A DNA stretch of 64,000 bases from Alteromonas sp. CI.11.F.A3 (GCF_032925565.1 NZ_CP136708.1:1302001-1366000), one strand, 5' to 3'. Numbered from the stretch's first letter, positions 18,382-28,723 are shown. Program-made: numbers and translations. Notes: generated by a model from the sequence alone, not told the origin.

Positions 18382-18557
18382 TTTATTTGCTTCATATCGT
18401 GCTGCCAAATTACATGTAACACCTTGAGCAAAATAGCCTAAATTTCATACTTCTCAATATATATCATTTTATGATGTGTTGCATACGAAAATATAATTAT
18501 TTTTATTGTATTGCGATGTGCATAATGCACGCCTTCACACTTTTAGAGACTCTTGCA

Positions 18558-19799
18558 ATGACGACTTTAACTCGATTTTTGGCAATTCTAAGCCTAACAG
18601 CGCTTGTCGCCGCATGTGGTAGCGACGATACGGATCCTGGCCAACAAATGCATGCGAATGCAGGCATTCCTGTAGATGTTGCGCCAGTGGTCTCGCAGCG
18701 TTTAACTGAATGGGACAGCTTTACTGGCCGTTTAGAAGCTCCGCAAACCGTATCGCTTCGCCCTCGTGTTTCAGGCTACATTGAATTTGTAGCGTTTGAG
18801 GAAGGCGAATATGTAGAGCAGGGCGACACGCTGTTCCTTATTGATAACCGTGCTTTTAAAGCAGAAGTTGAGCGTTTAACCGCGCAACTTGAAGAAGCAA
18901 AAAGCCGTTACGACTTATCTGTGCAAAGCTACGACAGAGTCGTAAAGCTTCGTAAAACCCAAGCGGTTTCGCAAGAAGTGCTAGATGAGCGATTAGCGGG
19001 TAAGAATCAAGCTTTTGCTAGCATTAACCAAACAAAAGCGGCGTTAGACGTTGCCCGCTTGAACCGCGGTTTTGCTCGTGTTGAAGCGCCAATTTCTGGC
19101 CGTGTTTCTCGCGCAAACATCACTGAAGGTAACTATGTAACAGCTGGGCAGTCAGAGCTGACTAGCATCGTGTCTACTCATCAGCTTTACGCTTACTTCG
19201 ATATTGATGAGCAAACGTACCTAAATTACGTGAGTAGTGATGATAAAGCCGACTCAGCGGTTAACGACCAAGCTGTGGCTATGCGTCTTGCCAATGAGCA
19301 AGATTACGGCCATTGGGGACAAATCGACTTCGTAGATAACCAAGTTAACGGCAATACTGGCACCCTGCGTGTTCGCGCAGTTTTCAACAACGAAAACGGT
19401 CGCCTAATGCCGGGTTTATTTACTCACTTGAAACTAGCTGGAGATACCAACGAACAAGGTATCTTAATTAAAGACAAAGCGATTGGCACCGACCTAAACA
19501 ACAAATTTGTGTTGGTGGTAAACAGCGAAAACAAAGTGGAATACCGCGCCGTTACCTTGGGTGACAAAGTAGGCAGTATGCGCATTATTAAAAGTGGCTT
19601 AGTGGCTGGCGACACCATTGTAGTAGATGGCCTTCAGCGCGTACGCCCAGGTGCTGTTGTTGCGCCAAACCAAGTTGATATGGGTGATAAAGAAGCACTA
19701 GCAAGCCTGCAAAACTGGCAGTCTCGTGTAGATAACGTAACAAATTTGGCTAACGTTGACGCCCTTACCGGTAGCGCAGCGGGTACTGGAATTAACTAA
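18558..19799 (+). CDS. RND efflux periplasmic adaptor (membrane fusion lipoprotein)
   Basis: 413 residues from ATG 18558. The signal peptide ends in the lipobox LVAAC, so the protein is probably lipid-anchored to the inner membrane. The adaptor layout is visible: barrel-sandwich halves (SLRPRVSGYIEFVAF and FARVEAPISGRVSRANI) around an alpha-helical hairpin rich in Glu, Lys and Gln (about 85-150), then beta-barrel and membrane-proximal domains. It most resembles MexE/OqxA-type adaptors. The stop overlaps the permease start by one base (TAATG), so the two genes are translationally coupled. Confidence 0.92.
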   Translation: MTTLTRFLAILSLTALVAACGSDDTDPGQQMHANAGIPVDVAPVVSQRLTEWDSFTGRLEAPQTVSLRPRVSGYIEFVAFEEGEYVEQGDTLFLIDNRAFKAEVERLTAQLEEAKSRYDLSVQSYDRVVKLRKTQAVSQEVLDERLAGKNQAFASINQTKAALDVARLNRGFARVEAPISGRVSRANITEGNYVTAGQSELTSIVSTHQLYAYFDIDEQTYLNYVSSDDKADSAVNDQAVAMRLANEQDYGHWGQIDFVDNQVNGNTGTLRVRAVFNNENGRLMPGLFTHLKLAGDTNEQGILIKDKAIGTDLNNKFVLVVNSENKVEYRAVTLGDKVGSMRIIKSGLVAGDTIVVDGLQRVRPGAVVAPNQVDMGDKEALASLQNWQSRVDNVTNLANVDALTGSAAGTGIN

Positions 19800-22700
19800 T
19801 GAATTTCTCGCAATTTTTCATTCGCCGCCCTATTTTTGCAGGTGTTCTAAGCCTGCTCATTTTCATTGGTGGCGCCATCGCTGTTTGGCAGCTTCCTATA
19901 ACAGAATATCCAGAAGTGGTGCCGCCTACGGTAGTGGTAACGGCTAACTATCCTGGCGCGAACCCCAAAGTTATTGCCGAAACCGTGGCTACGCCATTAG
20001 AGCAAGAGATTAATGGCGTGGAAGACATGATTTATATGTCATCTCAAGCTACGTCAGATGGCCGTATGACCCTGACTATTACGTTCGCTATTGGTACCGA
20101 TCCTGATGATGCTACTACGCTGGTTCAAAACCGTGTTAACCGCGCCACACCGCGATTGCCACAGGAAGTACAGCGCTTAGGAATTGTAACCGAGAAGTCA
20201 TCGCCTAACTTGACCATGGTAGTACATTTAACTTCACCTGATAAACGTTACGACATGCTTTATTTGTCGAACTATGCCGACCAATTCGTAAAAGACGAAC
20301 TAGCCCGAGTTGAAGGCGTGGGGCAAGTGCGCTTATTTGGTGCTGGTGAATACAGCATGCGTGTATGGCTAGATCCAAACAAGTTAGCTTCACTGCAAAT
20401 GAACCCTGGCGATGTGGTTACGGCTATTTCTGAGCAAAACCAACAAGCAGCGGCCGGTAGCCTTGGTGCACAGCCTACGGGTACCAGTGAGTTTCAATTG
20501 CTGATTAACGTGCGTGGTCGCCTTGAAGATGAAAGTGAATTTGAAAATATCATCGTTAAAACGGGCGATAATGGCCAAATTACCCGTTTAAAAGACGTAG
20601 CCCGAATTGAGTTAGGTGCCGATTATTACACCTTGCGTTCATTGCTAAATAACAATCCGGCAGCTGCATTACCTATATTTCAGGCTCCCGGCTCTAACGC
20701 TATTCAAATCTCTGACGACGTGCGTGCTCGCATGGCAGAGCTTGAAAAGATGTTTCCAGAAGGGTTGGAATACGACATTGTTTACGATCCTACCGTATTC
20801 GTACGTGGTTCAATTGAGGCTGTGGTTAATACGTTATTCGAAGCTGTGCTATTGGTTGTATTAGTAGTAGTTCTGTTTTTACAAACCTGGCGCGCGTCTA
20901 TTATTCCTTTAGTGGCTGTGCCTATTTCATTGGTAGGTACCTTTGCGTTTATGCAAATGATGGGCTTCTCGTTAAATGCACTATCGTTGTTTGGCTTGGT
21001 ACTGGCTATCGGTATTGTGGTTGATGACGCCATTGTGGTGGTGGAAAACGTAGAGCGAAATATTGCCGACGGTAAAGCGCCATTCGATGCTACCGTTCAA
21101 GCCATGAAAGAAGTCACTGGCCCTATTATTGCCACGACCTTGGTATTGGCTGCGGTATTCATCCCTACTGCCTTTATGAGCGGTTTAACCGGTCAGTTTT
21201 ATAAGCAGTTTGCGTTAACCATTACTATTTCTACCTTTATCTCGGCGATTAACTCATTAACGTTAAGCCCGGCATTATCGGCCTTGTTATTGAAGCCTCA
21301 TGGGCAATCGAAAGATTGGCTAAGCCGAAGTATGGATAAAGTATTTGGCCGCTTTGTATTTACGCCATTTAATAAAATGTTCGATCGCGGTGCGAAAAAA
21401 TACACTGGTGCTGTAGGCGGGCTTATTCGCAAAAGCGGTGTGGTAGTGGTGCTTTATGCTGGTTTATTAGGGTTAACCTACTTCCAGTTTGCGAACACAC
21501 CAACCGGTTATGTACCGCCTCAAGATAAGCAGTACCTTATTGCATTTGCACAGCTTCCTAATGCGTCGTCGTTAGATAGAACCGAGGAAGTTGTACGTGA
21601 AATGTCGCGTATTGCAATGGAACACCCAGGTGTATCTGATGCAGTGGCATTTCCAGGGTTGAACATAAACGGCTTCACCAACAGCCCAAGTTCGGGTGTG
21701 TTGTTTACGCCGCTTAAACCGTTCAATGAGCGTCAAAGCCCAGAGTTATCAGCCGGTGCTATTGCTATGCAATTGAACCAGCAATTTGGCTCTATTAAAG
21801 GTGCTTATGTGGCTATCTTCCCGCCACCACCGGTAATGGGTCTTGGCACCATCGGTGGCTTTAGGCTACAAGTGCAAGACAGAGGAAACTTAGGTTTTGC
21901 TGAACTTGAAAAAGTAACCCAAGAAGTGATTGGCAAAGCGTGGGCGCACCCTGCATTAACCGGTAACTTCACTAGCTTTACGGTTAACGTACCTCAGTTA
22001 AATGTGGATGTAGATCGCGAGAAAGCCGTTAGCCAAGGGGTAAACATAGGCACCTTGTTTGACACCATGCAGGCGTATTTGGGCTCGGTGTATGTGAACG
22101 ACTTCAACTTGTTCGGTAGAACCTATCAAGTAAATGTTCAGGCCGATGCTCAGTACCGCCAAGATGTTGAAAACATCACCCAGTTTAAAGTGCGAAACGA
22201 TAAAGGCGATATGATCCCGCTAGGTTCATTCCTAAATATTGAGCACAGCGCAGGACCAGACCGAGTGATGCATTACAACGGCTATGTCACCGCTGAAGTT
22301 AATGGCTCTCCGGCGCCGGGTTACAGTTCTGATCAAGCCAAAGCAGCAATAGAGCAAATTCTTGATGAAACCCTGCCATTAGGTATGACCTACGAATGGA
22401 CCGAGCTAACTTATCAGCAAATATTGGCAGGCAACGCCTCGGCCTTTATCTTCCCGCTGGTGGTTCTGTTAGTGTTCTTAGTCTTGGCAGCGCAGTATGA
22501 AAGTTTACGCTTACCACTGGCCATTATATTGATTGTACCCATGACCTTGCTGAGCGCATTAATTGGTGTGGTGATATATGGCGGCGACAACAACATATTT
22601 ACCCAAATTGGCTTAATTGTGTTGGTGGGGCTAGCCACTAAAAACGCCATTCTTATTGTGGAATTTGCCAAAGAGCTACAAGACAACGGCATGGATGCGC

Positions 22701-22921
22701 TATCCGCCATTAAAGAGGCCAGTAAGTTGCGTCTTCGCCCAATCCTAATGACGTCTATAGCCTTCATTATGGGTGTGTTGCCTATGGTGCTTTCCACAGG
22801 CGCGGGTGCAGAAATGCGCCAAGCCATGGGGGTTGCAGTATTCTCAGGCATGATTGGCGTAACCGTGTTTGGCTTAATTCTTACTCCTGTATTTTACTAT
22901 TTGTTGAAACGTAACGGTTAA
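19799..22921 (+). CDS. RND multidrug efflux permease (HAE1 family, MexF/OqxB-like)
   Basis: 1040 residues with the AcrB/MexF layout: an N-terminal FFIRRPIFAGVLSLLIFIGG helix, a first large periplasmic loop, a membrane bundle with the proton-relay GIVVDDAIVVVENVER, a second periplasmic loop containing PPPPVMGLGTIGGF, and a final bundle with LVGLATKNAILIVEFA. It exports toxic compounds in exchange for protons. No outer-membrane factor gene follows, so a TolC-like protein from elsewhere must complete the pump. A strong terminator lies 52 bases downstream. Confidence 0.95.
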   Translation: MNFSQFFIRRPIFAGVLSLLIFIGGAIAVWQLPITEYPEVVPPTVVVTANYPGANPKVIAETVATPLEQEINGVEDMIYMSSQATSDGRMTLTITFAIGTDPDDATTLVQNRVNRATPRLPQEVQRLGIVTEKSSPNLTMVVHLTSPDKRYDMLYLSNYADQFVKDELARVEGVGQVRLFGAGEYSMRVWLDPNKLASLQMNPGDVVTAISEQNQQAAAGSLGAQPTGTSEFQLLINVRGRLEDESEFENIIVKTGDNGQITRLKDVARIELGADYYTLRSLLNNNPAAALPIFQAPGSNAIQISDDVRARMAELEKMFPEGLEYDIVYDPTVFVRGSIEAVVNTLFEAVLLVVLVVVLFLQTWRASIIPLVAVPISLVGTFAFMQMMGFSLNALSLFGLVLAIGIVVDDAIVVVENVERNIADGKAPFDATVQAMKEVTGPIIATTLVLAAVFIPTAFMSGLTGQFYKQFALTITISTFISAINSLTLSPALSALLLKPHGQSKDWLSRSMDKVFGRFVFTPFNKMFDRGAKKYTGAVGGLIRKSGVVVVLYAGLLGLTYFQFANTPTGYVPPQDKQYLIAFAQLPNASSLDRTEEVVREMSRIAMEHPGVSDAVAFPGLNINGFTNSPSSGVLFTPLKPFNERQSPELSAGAIAMQLNQQFGSIKGAYVAIFPPPPVMGLGTIGGFRLQVQDRGNLGFAELEKVTQEVIGKAWAHPALTGNFTSFTVNVPQLNVDVDREKAVSQGVNIGTLFDTMQAYLGSVYVNDFNLFGRTYQVNVQADAQYRQDVENITQFKVRNDKGDMIPLGSFLNIEHSAGPDRVMHYNGYVTAEVNGSPAPGYSSDQAKAAIEQILDETLPLGMTYEWTELTYQQILAGNASAFIFPLVVLLVFLVLAAQYESLRLPLAIILIVPMTLLSALIGVVIYGGDNNIFTQIGLIVLVGLATKNAILIVEFAKELQDNGMDALSAIKEASKLRLRPILMTSIAFIMGVLPMVLSTGAGAEMRQAMGVAVFSGMIGVTVFGLILTPVFYYLLKRNG

Positions 22922-22972
22922 CTCTCCCGTTTACCCAAGCGTTGCCTCCTCCTCGTACTTTGGAGGCACTTT

Positions 22973-23000
22973 AGGCCACTTATTTAAGTGGCCTTTTTTT
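22973..23000 (+). terminator. Intrinsic terminator after the RND operon
   Basis: A 10-bp stem AGGCCACTTA / TAAGTGGCCT followed by six to seven T. The rest of the gap 22922-23223 shows no gene. Confidence 0.92.
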
Positions 23001-23223
23001 ATGGTAGGCGCTGGGGGAGAAGGGCGCAGTGGCGCAAACCTATTGCGCTCTGCTTTTTGGTAGCAGACTATTGATAGCAAAATGCATTTGTACTGTATAT
23101 TTATACATGATATAACGTTTTTATATTCTGAAAACGCTATTGTCGATACACACGTCTTTTTTCATCAGTGATTACTGAACCCACTGACGCTGTGTATTTG
23201 CTAAGAGAAAGTACAAATCTGCG

Positions 23224-24465
23224 ATGCATGACAAACTGATTCAAAAACTCGAAATCCTCTCAGATGCAGCCAAGTATGACGCTTCATGTGCAAGCGGTTC
23301 TGCAGGTAAACGAAAGGCTGGCAAAACCGATAAAACGGGCATAGGCTCTCTTACCGGTGGTACAGGTATATGTCACAGTTTTACCCCTGATGGGCGCTGC
23401 GTCTCTTTGTTAAAGATACTCATGACGAACTACTGTATTTACGACTGTCACTATTGCATCAATAGAGTATCGAGTAGTGTTCAACGTGCCCGTTTCACTG
23501 TGAAAGAAACCGTAGATCTAACACTGAATTTTTATAAGCGTAACTATATCGAAGGCTTATTTCTTAGTTCAGGCATTGTGGGTTCCCCAGACCTTACAAT
23601 GGAAAGCATGGTGCGTATTGCCAAATCTTTACGCCTCGATCACGGGTTTAAGGGGTATATCCACCTTAAGACAATTCCCAATGCCTCGCCGGAACTGCAG
23701 GCCGAAGCGGGCTTATACGCCGACAGGCTAAGCATTAATGTAGAAATGCCGACCCAACCTTCTTTAAACAAGTACGCACCAGAAAAAGATTTAGGCGCTA
23801 TTCATAGCGCAATGGATACGCTGAAAGACAAAATTGCTGAGCATAAAGTAGATAAAACGCATACAGGTAAACGTCCTCCTCGCTTTGCCCCAGGTGGGCA
23901 GTCTACTCAAATGATCATAGGAGCCGATGGTTCTAATGATAAAGTTATCTTAGGCACGAGCGTAAAACTTTATAGTAAACAAAAGCTACGCCGCGTTTAC
24001 TACTCAGCATTCTCGCCAATACCAGATGCGTCTGAGGTTTTACCGCTAAAGCCAGCGCCTTTAATTCGAGAGCATCGCCTTTATCAAGCTGATTGGCTTT
24101 TGCGTTTTTATGGATTCAAGCTTGATGAAATATTGCACGATGACATGCTAGATATGGATCATGATCCTAAACTTGCCTGGGCACTACGCAATCGTCATGT
24201 GTTTCCAATCGATTTAAATAAAGCCGACAAACTGATGTTGCTACGGGTACCTGGCCTTGGTGCTCGCACCGTACAAAAAATTCTGACTATTCGTCGTTAT
24301 GCAAAGCTTAGCTGGATGGATCTTACTAAAATGCGCCTGCCTCTACAAAAGCTGAAACCTTTTATTAGCGTAAGCGACTACTCGCCAAATATTCATTTAC
24401 TCGATAGCAATAACTTTGAGTTGCAATTCAAACAGCCAAAGCAGTTCGAGCTATTTAGTGCCTAA
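23224..24465 (+). CDS. Putative DNA modification/repair radical SAM protein (TIGR03916-type)
   Basis: 413 residues. The radical SAM cluster motif CIYDCHYC (C-x3-C-x2-C) is at about residues 77-84, followed by the GLFLSSGIVGSPDLTMESM segment. The C-terminal part has a helix-hairpin-helix element (LNKADKLMLLRVPGLGAR), which suggests DNA binding. The pattern matches the uncharacterised family annotated as a putative DNA modification/repair radical SAM protein. It is followed 28 bases later by its usual partner, so the two likely work together. The substrate and reaction are unknown. Confidence 0.9.
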   Translation: MHDKLIQKLEILSDAAKYDASCASGSAGKRKAGKTDKTGIGSLTGGTGICHSFTPDGRCVSLLKILMTNYCIYDCHYCINRVSSSVQRARFTVKETVDLTLNFYKRNYIEGLFLSSGIVGSPDLTMESMVRIAKSLRLDHGFKGYIHLKTIPNASPELQAEAGLYADRLSINVEMPTQPSLNKYAPEKDLGAIHSAMDTLKDKIAEHKVDKTHTGKRPPRFAPGGQSTQMIIGADGSNDKVILGTSVKLYSKQKLRRVYYSAFSPIPDASEVLPLKPAPLIREHRLYQADWLLRFYGFKLDEILHDDMLDMDHDPKLAWALRNRHVFPIDLNKADKLMLLRVPGLGARTVQKILTIRRYAKLSWMDLTKMRLPLQKLKPFISVSDYSPNIHLLDSNNFELQFKQPKQFELFSA

Positions 24466-24493
24466 TTGAATTAGGATTAGCAGTAAGAATAAG

Positions 24494-25288
24494 ATGAAAA
24501 CAATCACCATCACTTCAGTGCCAGGATACGAAGAGTGGCGCACAGCATCAAGAGAATGCTTGGCGCTATCTATCCCCCCTGAAAACATTATTTGGCAAAC
24601 TTCAGAGTCTATACAAGACGACTTGTTTGGCGGCGGGGAACAACTTATAACAGCCAGTAAGTCAAAAGCGAAACACACCATTCCCAAGTCAGTCTTAACG
24701 CTTATCAAATATGCGCTGTGTCACCAAGATGCTAGCCGCTTCGCATTGTGCTATCGGGTGTTATGGCGTGTTATTTTCGAAAACAAAAATCTTATTCAGT
24801 TAAAAACTGATGAAGATGTCATGCAACTTATTACGTTAGCCAAAGCAGTAAAACGCGATGCGTATAAAATAAGTGCTTTTTTGAGATTTCGAGAAGTTAA
24901 CCATGACGGACAAGAGCACTTTATCGCTTGGTATGAACCGGAACATTTTAGCTTAGAGATTAAACTCGACTTCTTCCAAACTCGCTTTAAAAATATGCGG
25001 TGGTCTATTTTGACGCCTTACCGGGCTGCCCATTGGGATACTGAAAAGCTAGTTTTAGAAGACAACCCCGATCCTAGCGTGTTCCCTGATGACGACCGTA
25101 TCGAAAAATATTGGCTCACTTATTACGCTAATATTTTTAATCCCGCCCGCATCAAAAAATGTGCGATGTTAAGCTCAATGCCCAAAAAGTACTGGAAGAA
25201 TATGCCTGAAACAGCATTGATTGACGATATGATTCGAAATTCGGATGCAAGAGCGCGCAAAATGATAATTGATGGGAATAAACGCTAA
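24494..25288 (+). CDS. DNA metabolism partner protein (TIGR03915/DUF4130-like)
   Basis: 264 residues matching the family of probable DNA metabolism proteins that accompany the radical SAM gene above. Recognisable parts are the YEEWRTASRECLALSIPPENI start, the DLFGG element, KAVKRDAYKISAFLRFREV and the FFQTRFKNMRWSILTPYRAAHW stretch. In other bacteria this domain is fused to a UdgX-like uracil-DNA-glycosylase fold; here that extra domain is absent. It shares strand and probably transcript with the preceding gene. Its role is unproven. Confidence 0.87.
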   Translation: MKTITITSVPGYEEWRTASRECLALSIPPENIIWQTSESIQDDLFGGGEQLITASKSKAKHTIPKSVLTLIKYALCHQDASRFALCYRVLWRVIFENKNLIQLKTDEDVMQLITLAKAVKRDAYKISAFLRFREVNHDGQEHFIAWYEPEHFSLEIKLDFFQTRFKNMRWSILTPYRAAHWDTEKLVLEDNPDPSVFPDDDRIEKYWLTYYANIFNPARIKKCAMLSSMPKKYWKNMPETALIDDMIRNSDARARKMIIDGNKR

Positions 25289-25430
25289 TACATTTCTTCA
25301 GCCTCTTTGCGGCCACATTTGGTCATTATGTATCGTTAAGTATCAATAATTTTGGCTTTTTTCCTCCCTAAATTCGACTCCAACAGAACGTAAGCTAGCA
25401 CTATCAACAATAAAAACTGGAACGAGAGTT

Positions 25431-26141
25431 ATGAAGATAGGTGCAGCAGTGGTAGTGGCATTAGGCATGGTGAGTGCGCTTGGCATATTGGGTCAACAGG
25501 TGTCTTCGGCGCTAAACGACATGCAAACGTGGGACAGGGTAGTTACCGTTAAAGGGTTGTCAGAACGAGAATACGTGGCAGATCGCGTAATTTGGCCTAT
25601 TCAATTTGTTGATGCAGGCAATGATTTACCCGCGCTGTACAATCAGATAGAAACAAACAGCATCAAAGTGTCTAACTTCTTACAGAGCAAGGGTATTGCC
25701 AAAGAGGGTATTACCATTGGTAAGCCAGAGATTACCGATAAACTAGCTCAGCAATATGGCGGCACAGAAAAAGCGCCATTTCGTTACACCGCAGTGCAAA
25801 CCATTACCGTGTTTTCAAACGAGGTCGAAAAAGTACGCGTAGTCATGAGCCAGATAGGTAGCTTATTAAAGTCTGGTGTTGTGCTAACCAATCAACACTA
25901 TCAGGCACAGCCTGACTATGTATTTACGCGTTTAAATGAAGTAAAGCCGGCAATGATTGAGGAAGCCACCGTTAATGCCAGAGAGGTTGCTGAAAAGTTC
26001 GCGCAAGACTCAAAAAGTACGTTAGGGAAAATAAAACGGGCTAATCAGGGGCGGTTTTCTATCTCTAGTAGAGACCATCATCACCCACATATCAAGCAGG
26101 TACGGGTAGTTTCGACTATTGACTATACACTGGTAGATTAA
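25431..26141 (+). CDS. SIMPL-domain (DUF541) periplasmic protein
   Basis: 236 residues with one N-terminal hydrophobic segment (about 3-22) acting as signal or anchor, followed by a SIMPL domain. The typical start of the domain is VVTVKGLSEREYVADRVIW, with a kinase-interacting-protein-like alternation of strands and helices. The function of SIMPL proteins (BP26/OMP28-like) is not settled; they are cell-envelope proteins. A GAGAG ribosome site precedes ATG 25431. The gene appears monocistronic. Confidence 0.86.
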   Translation: MKIGAAVVVALGMVSALGILGQQVSSALNDMQTWDRVVTVKGLSEREYVADRVIWPIQFVDAGNDLPALYNQIETNSIKVSNFLQSKGIAKEGITIGKPEITDKLAQQYGGTEKAPFRYTAVQTITVFSNEVEKVRVVMSQIGSLLKSGVVLTNQHYQAQPDYVFTRLNEVKPAMIEEATVNAREVAEKFAQDSKSTLGKIKRANQGRFSISSRDHHHPHIKQVRVVSTIDYTLVD

Positions 26142-26321
26142 TACTGGTGTATTATTACAGAGTTGCTATTTTGGTGAGTTTGCCCAAAATATACTGGAGT
26201 AATGTAAAAGCTATCTTAAATTACGTGGCCAGCTTAGGTTGCCAATAACAATGCGTTAGTGGCATTAAGAGGGTGTTTTTAATTTAACGAAACGCGTGTT
26301 AGCAAGCGCATACAGGTAAAC

Positions 26322-26624
26322 ATGACAGACCAAACACCGCCAGCACAGCAATTGGAGTTCTTTGAAATTCCTAGTCCCTGTATTGGTGTTTGTGAGTCTG
26401 GAGTGCGAGGGTATTGCAAAGGATGTTACCGCAGCCGAGAAGAGCGGCTGTATTGGCTTAAGATTGATGATGGAACTCGCCGAAAGATAATTGGGGCATG
26501 TCAGCGAAGAAAGCAAGCGGCGCTAAGTAGAGTCCGTCGCCAAAATGAAAAACCAATAGAAGTACGAGAGCCTAGTCAAATAAGTATGTTTGATGTGCCT
26601 CCCGAGACAATTGATAAAGCATAA
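26322..26624 (+). CDS. DUF1289 family cysteine-rich small protein
   Basis: A 100-residue protein with the DUF1289 signature SPCIGVCESGVRGYCKGCYRS, four closely spaced cysteines suited to a metal or Fe-S site, followed by EERLYWLKIDDGTRRKIIGAC. The C-terminal tail has QISMFDVP. These proteins are widespread and uncharacterised (YdhL-like). It lies 58 bases upstream of the HDOD gene on the same strand. Confidence 0.87.
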   Translation: MTDQTPPAQQLEFFEIPSPCIGVCESGVRGYCKGCYRSREERLYWLKIDDGTRRKIIGACQRRKQAALSRVRRQNEKPIEVREPSQISMFDVPPETIDKA

Positions 26625-26682
26625 ACAGTGAGGCTTACCTCACCATAGCTGTTAATGCAGATGATAAAAGTGGAACCTTTGC

Positions 26683-27507
26683 ATGTCCTTAGATAAATAT
26701 GTGTCGTTTGCTACAAAGTCGTTTACCTTGCCTGATATATGTATACGTATCCGCTCGGTATTAGATAACCCTCGTTCAAGTGCAAGCGATCTTGGCGATT
26801 TAATCAGTTTAGATTCGTCATTAACAGCCAAGGTGCTGCGATTGGCAAACAGTTCACTGTTTCGGTTTCCATCACAAGTAGAGTCTGTTTCAAAAGCCAT
26901 CAACATTATTGGTGGTGAAGCTTTGTATAATTTGGTGGTAGCAGAAACCGCCAACACCGCCTTTAAATACTTTGATACCCAGCTTATTAACCTTGATAAA
27001 CATTGGTTTGACTCTGTTTATTGTGGAATGGTGGCGAAGCATTTGGCTAAGGCCAGCAATATGCGCGGCAGTGAGCGTTTCTTCGTGATGGGTATATTGC
27101 AAAACCTCAGTGAGTTAGTCATTGCTAAACGCTCGCCAGAGCTTTATAAAAGCTATATTGAGCAAGATAGCGATATGCTGCTAGGGGCAAGACAAATTCA
27201 ACATTTTGGTTTTACCTTTTCAAACTGTAGCGGTACCATATTAGAAAATTGGAAGCTTCCTCTTGTGCTCTACTATCCGGTTATGCACGCTAATGATATG
27301 TCTAGACAGGCTACAGATAGCGATATTGCGCTACTGGCATTAGCATCAAGGGTCACTGCCATGCAGCAAAATGAAAAAACTGACGCTAACATTGAACTTT
27401 TCTTAGAAGACATAGCCAATAATAGTGGCGTGAACATAGATGACGTGGCAAATGCCATAGAGTTCGCCGATAGAGAAACAGCAAAAATTTCCATGCTTAT
27501 CCATTGA
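26683..27507 (+). CDS. HDOD-domain signalling protein
   Basis: A 274-residue cytoplasmic protein consisting essentially of one HDOD domain (about residues 10-215). It shows the LPDICIRIRSVLDN start, the DSSLTAKVLRLANSS motif and KAINIIGGEALYNLVVAE. HDOD domains lack the HD metal ligands and act as non-catalytic signalling modules, often in c-di-GMP, motility or stress networks. There is no output domain, so the partner cannot be deduced. Confidence 0.86.
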   Translation: MSLDKYVSFATKSFTLPDICIRIRSVLDNPRSSASDLGDLISLDSSLTAKVLRLANSSLFRFPSQVESVSKAINIIGGEALYNLVVAETANTAFKYFDTQLINLDKHWFDSVYCGMVAKHLAKASNMRGSERFFVMGILQNLSELVIAKRSPELYKSYIEQDSDMLLGARQIQHFGFTFSNCSGTILENWKLPLVLYYPVMHANDMSRQATDSDIALLALASRVTAMQQNEKTDANIELFLEDIANNSGVNIDDVANAIEFADRETAKISMLIH

Positions 27508-27733
27508 TTTACCGGCAATGAGGTAAAACAGAGATAAGCAGCCCTGAGCTTTATAAAGCCAAGGCAGCTTGATGGTTGTTGAATGTAAGTTCATAAGCCG
27601 CTTTACAAGTGTTCAATCGTAAAACTAAGCGGTAAAAAACACATAGCTAACGTAATACCCATGGAAGGGCATGATAGGGTGTTAAATGGCTATGCCATAA
27701 CAACACCAAACCAATAAAAATTTATTAAAAATT

Positions 27734-28537
27734 ATGCTTAATCTAACAAAATTATTCTGTGTAGTATGCTGTCTTCTTGGCATAAGTACTGCCGTCTTCG
27801 CAGCAGATCGCGACTTAATTCAAACGCTTTATCACGCCGACTTTACGCCAGACACTGACGACGAAGTACCAAGATTCTCGTTAAATGGTGAGTTAGGCAT
27901 ACTCTCAAACACGGGTAATACCTCTGCAGCAAGTATTAAAGCGGGTATTAACGCCGATCATGAAACTGAGAATTGGAGCAGTCTGTACTTTGCAGAAATG
28001 CTTTATCAAGAAAGTAACACCGATGGCACGGGTCGCGATGTGTCGGCCAAACGCTTCTATGGCAGTGCTCAGTTCGATTACAAATTAAACCAGCCTGGTC
28101 GACGCTTGTTCATGTACGGCGATTATGAAGATGATGCCTTTAGCGGCTATGATCATCGTGCTTCACTGGCAGCCGGTTGGTCACAACGGGTTTGGCGAGA
28201 TGAAGTCAGCGAGTTCCGTTACAGTGTTGGGCCTGGCTATGCTTTTGTTGAGCTAGAAGAACCCCTTGAAGAAGATATTAACAACGGGGTAATTGTTCGG
28301 GCATCAGCTGAATACAAATACCATTGGGCTTCAGGTGCTAACCTTCGACAATTTGTAAGCACGGAAGCGGGCGATGAAAATACTAAATCTCGTTCTGAGA
28401 CGTCTTTGTCGGCTAATGTTTTCGGCTCTTTAGCCATGAAGCTATCGTTTATTCTGAACCACGAAACTGATACTACCGAAGATGTAGATGGGTTAAGTAC
28501 CGAGACCTCGGTTGCCCTGGTTTATCAATTCTTCTAA
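27734..28537 (+). CDS. DUF481 (YdiY-like) outer-membrane protein, paralogue 1
   Basis: 267 residues with a signal peptide (FCVVCCLLGISTAVFA, cleavage after AFA or AAD). A DUF481 beta-barrel follows, recognised by GELGILSNTGNTSAASIKAG and the final aromatic strand ending VALVYQFF, a C-terminal Phe typical of outer-membrane barrels. E. coli YdiY is described as acid- or salt-induced; its role is unknown. The next gene, 28724-29467, is a clear paralogue. Confidence 0.88.
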   Translation: MLNLTKLFCVVCCLLGISTAVFAADRDLIQTLYHADFTPDTDDEVPRFSLNGELGILSNTGNTSAASIKAGINADHETENWSSLYFAEMLYQESNTDGTGRDVSAKRFYGSAQFDYKLNQPGRRLFMYGDYEDDAFSGYDHRASLAAGWSQRVWRDEVSEFRYSVGPGYAFVELEEPLEEDINNGVIVRASAEYKYHWASGANLRQFVSTEAGDENTKSRSETSLSANVFGSLAMKLSFILNHETDTTEDVDGLSTETSVALVYQFF

Positions 28538-28723
28538 TAATTACGCTTAAAGCTTATCAATAAGTGTAAATTTTACGTCTTATCGTCTAATTTTTGTTCA
28601 ACCCTCATTGACTCGCACTAATAGGTAGGTACTATTGGCGCAGAATTTTTCAAGCTATGCTGGCTAGCGCTTATGCTAGGTGTTTGCAGCATGGTAAAGG
28701 ATAAAACACTACTAGGATTGCTA

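Larger units (their letters stand above)
18103..18557. other. Divergent intergenic region between LysR gene and RND operon
   Basis: 455 bases without a convincing gene. It holds a full cruciform repeat (18151-18264) and a degenerate one (18288-18381). The last 150 bases before 18558 are AT-rich and probably carry the efflux promoter. The efflux gene frame is open upstream to 18471, but the lipoprotein signal begins at 18558. Confidence 0.6.
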
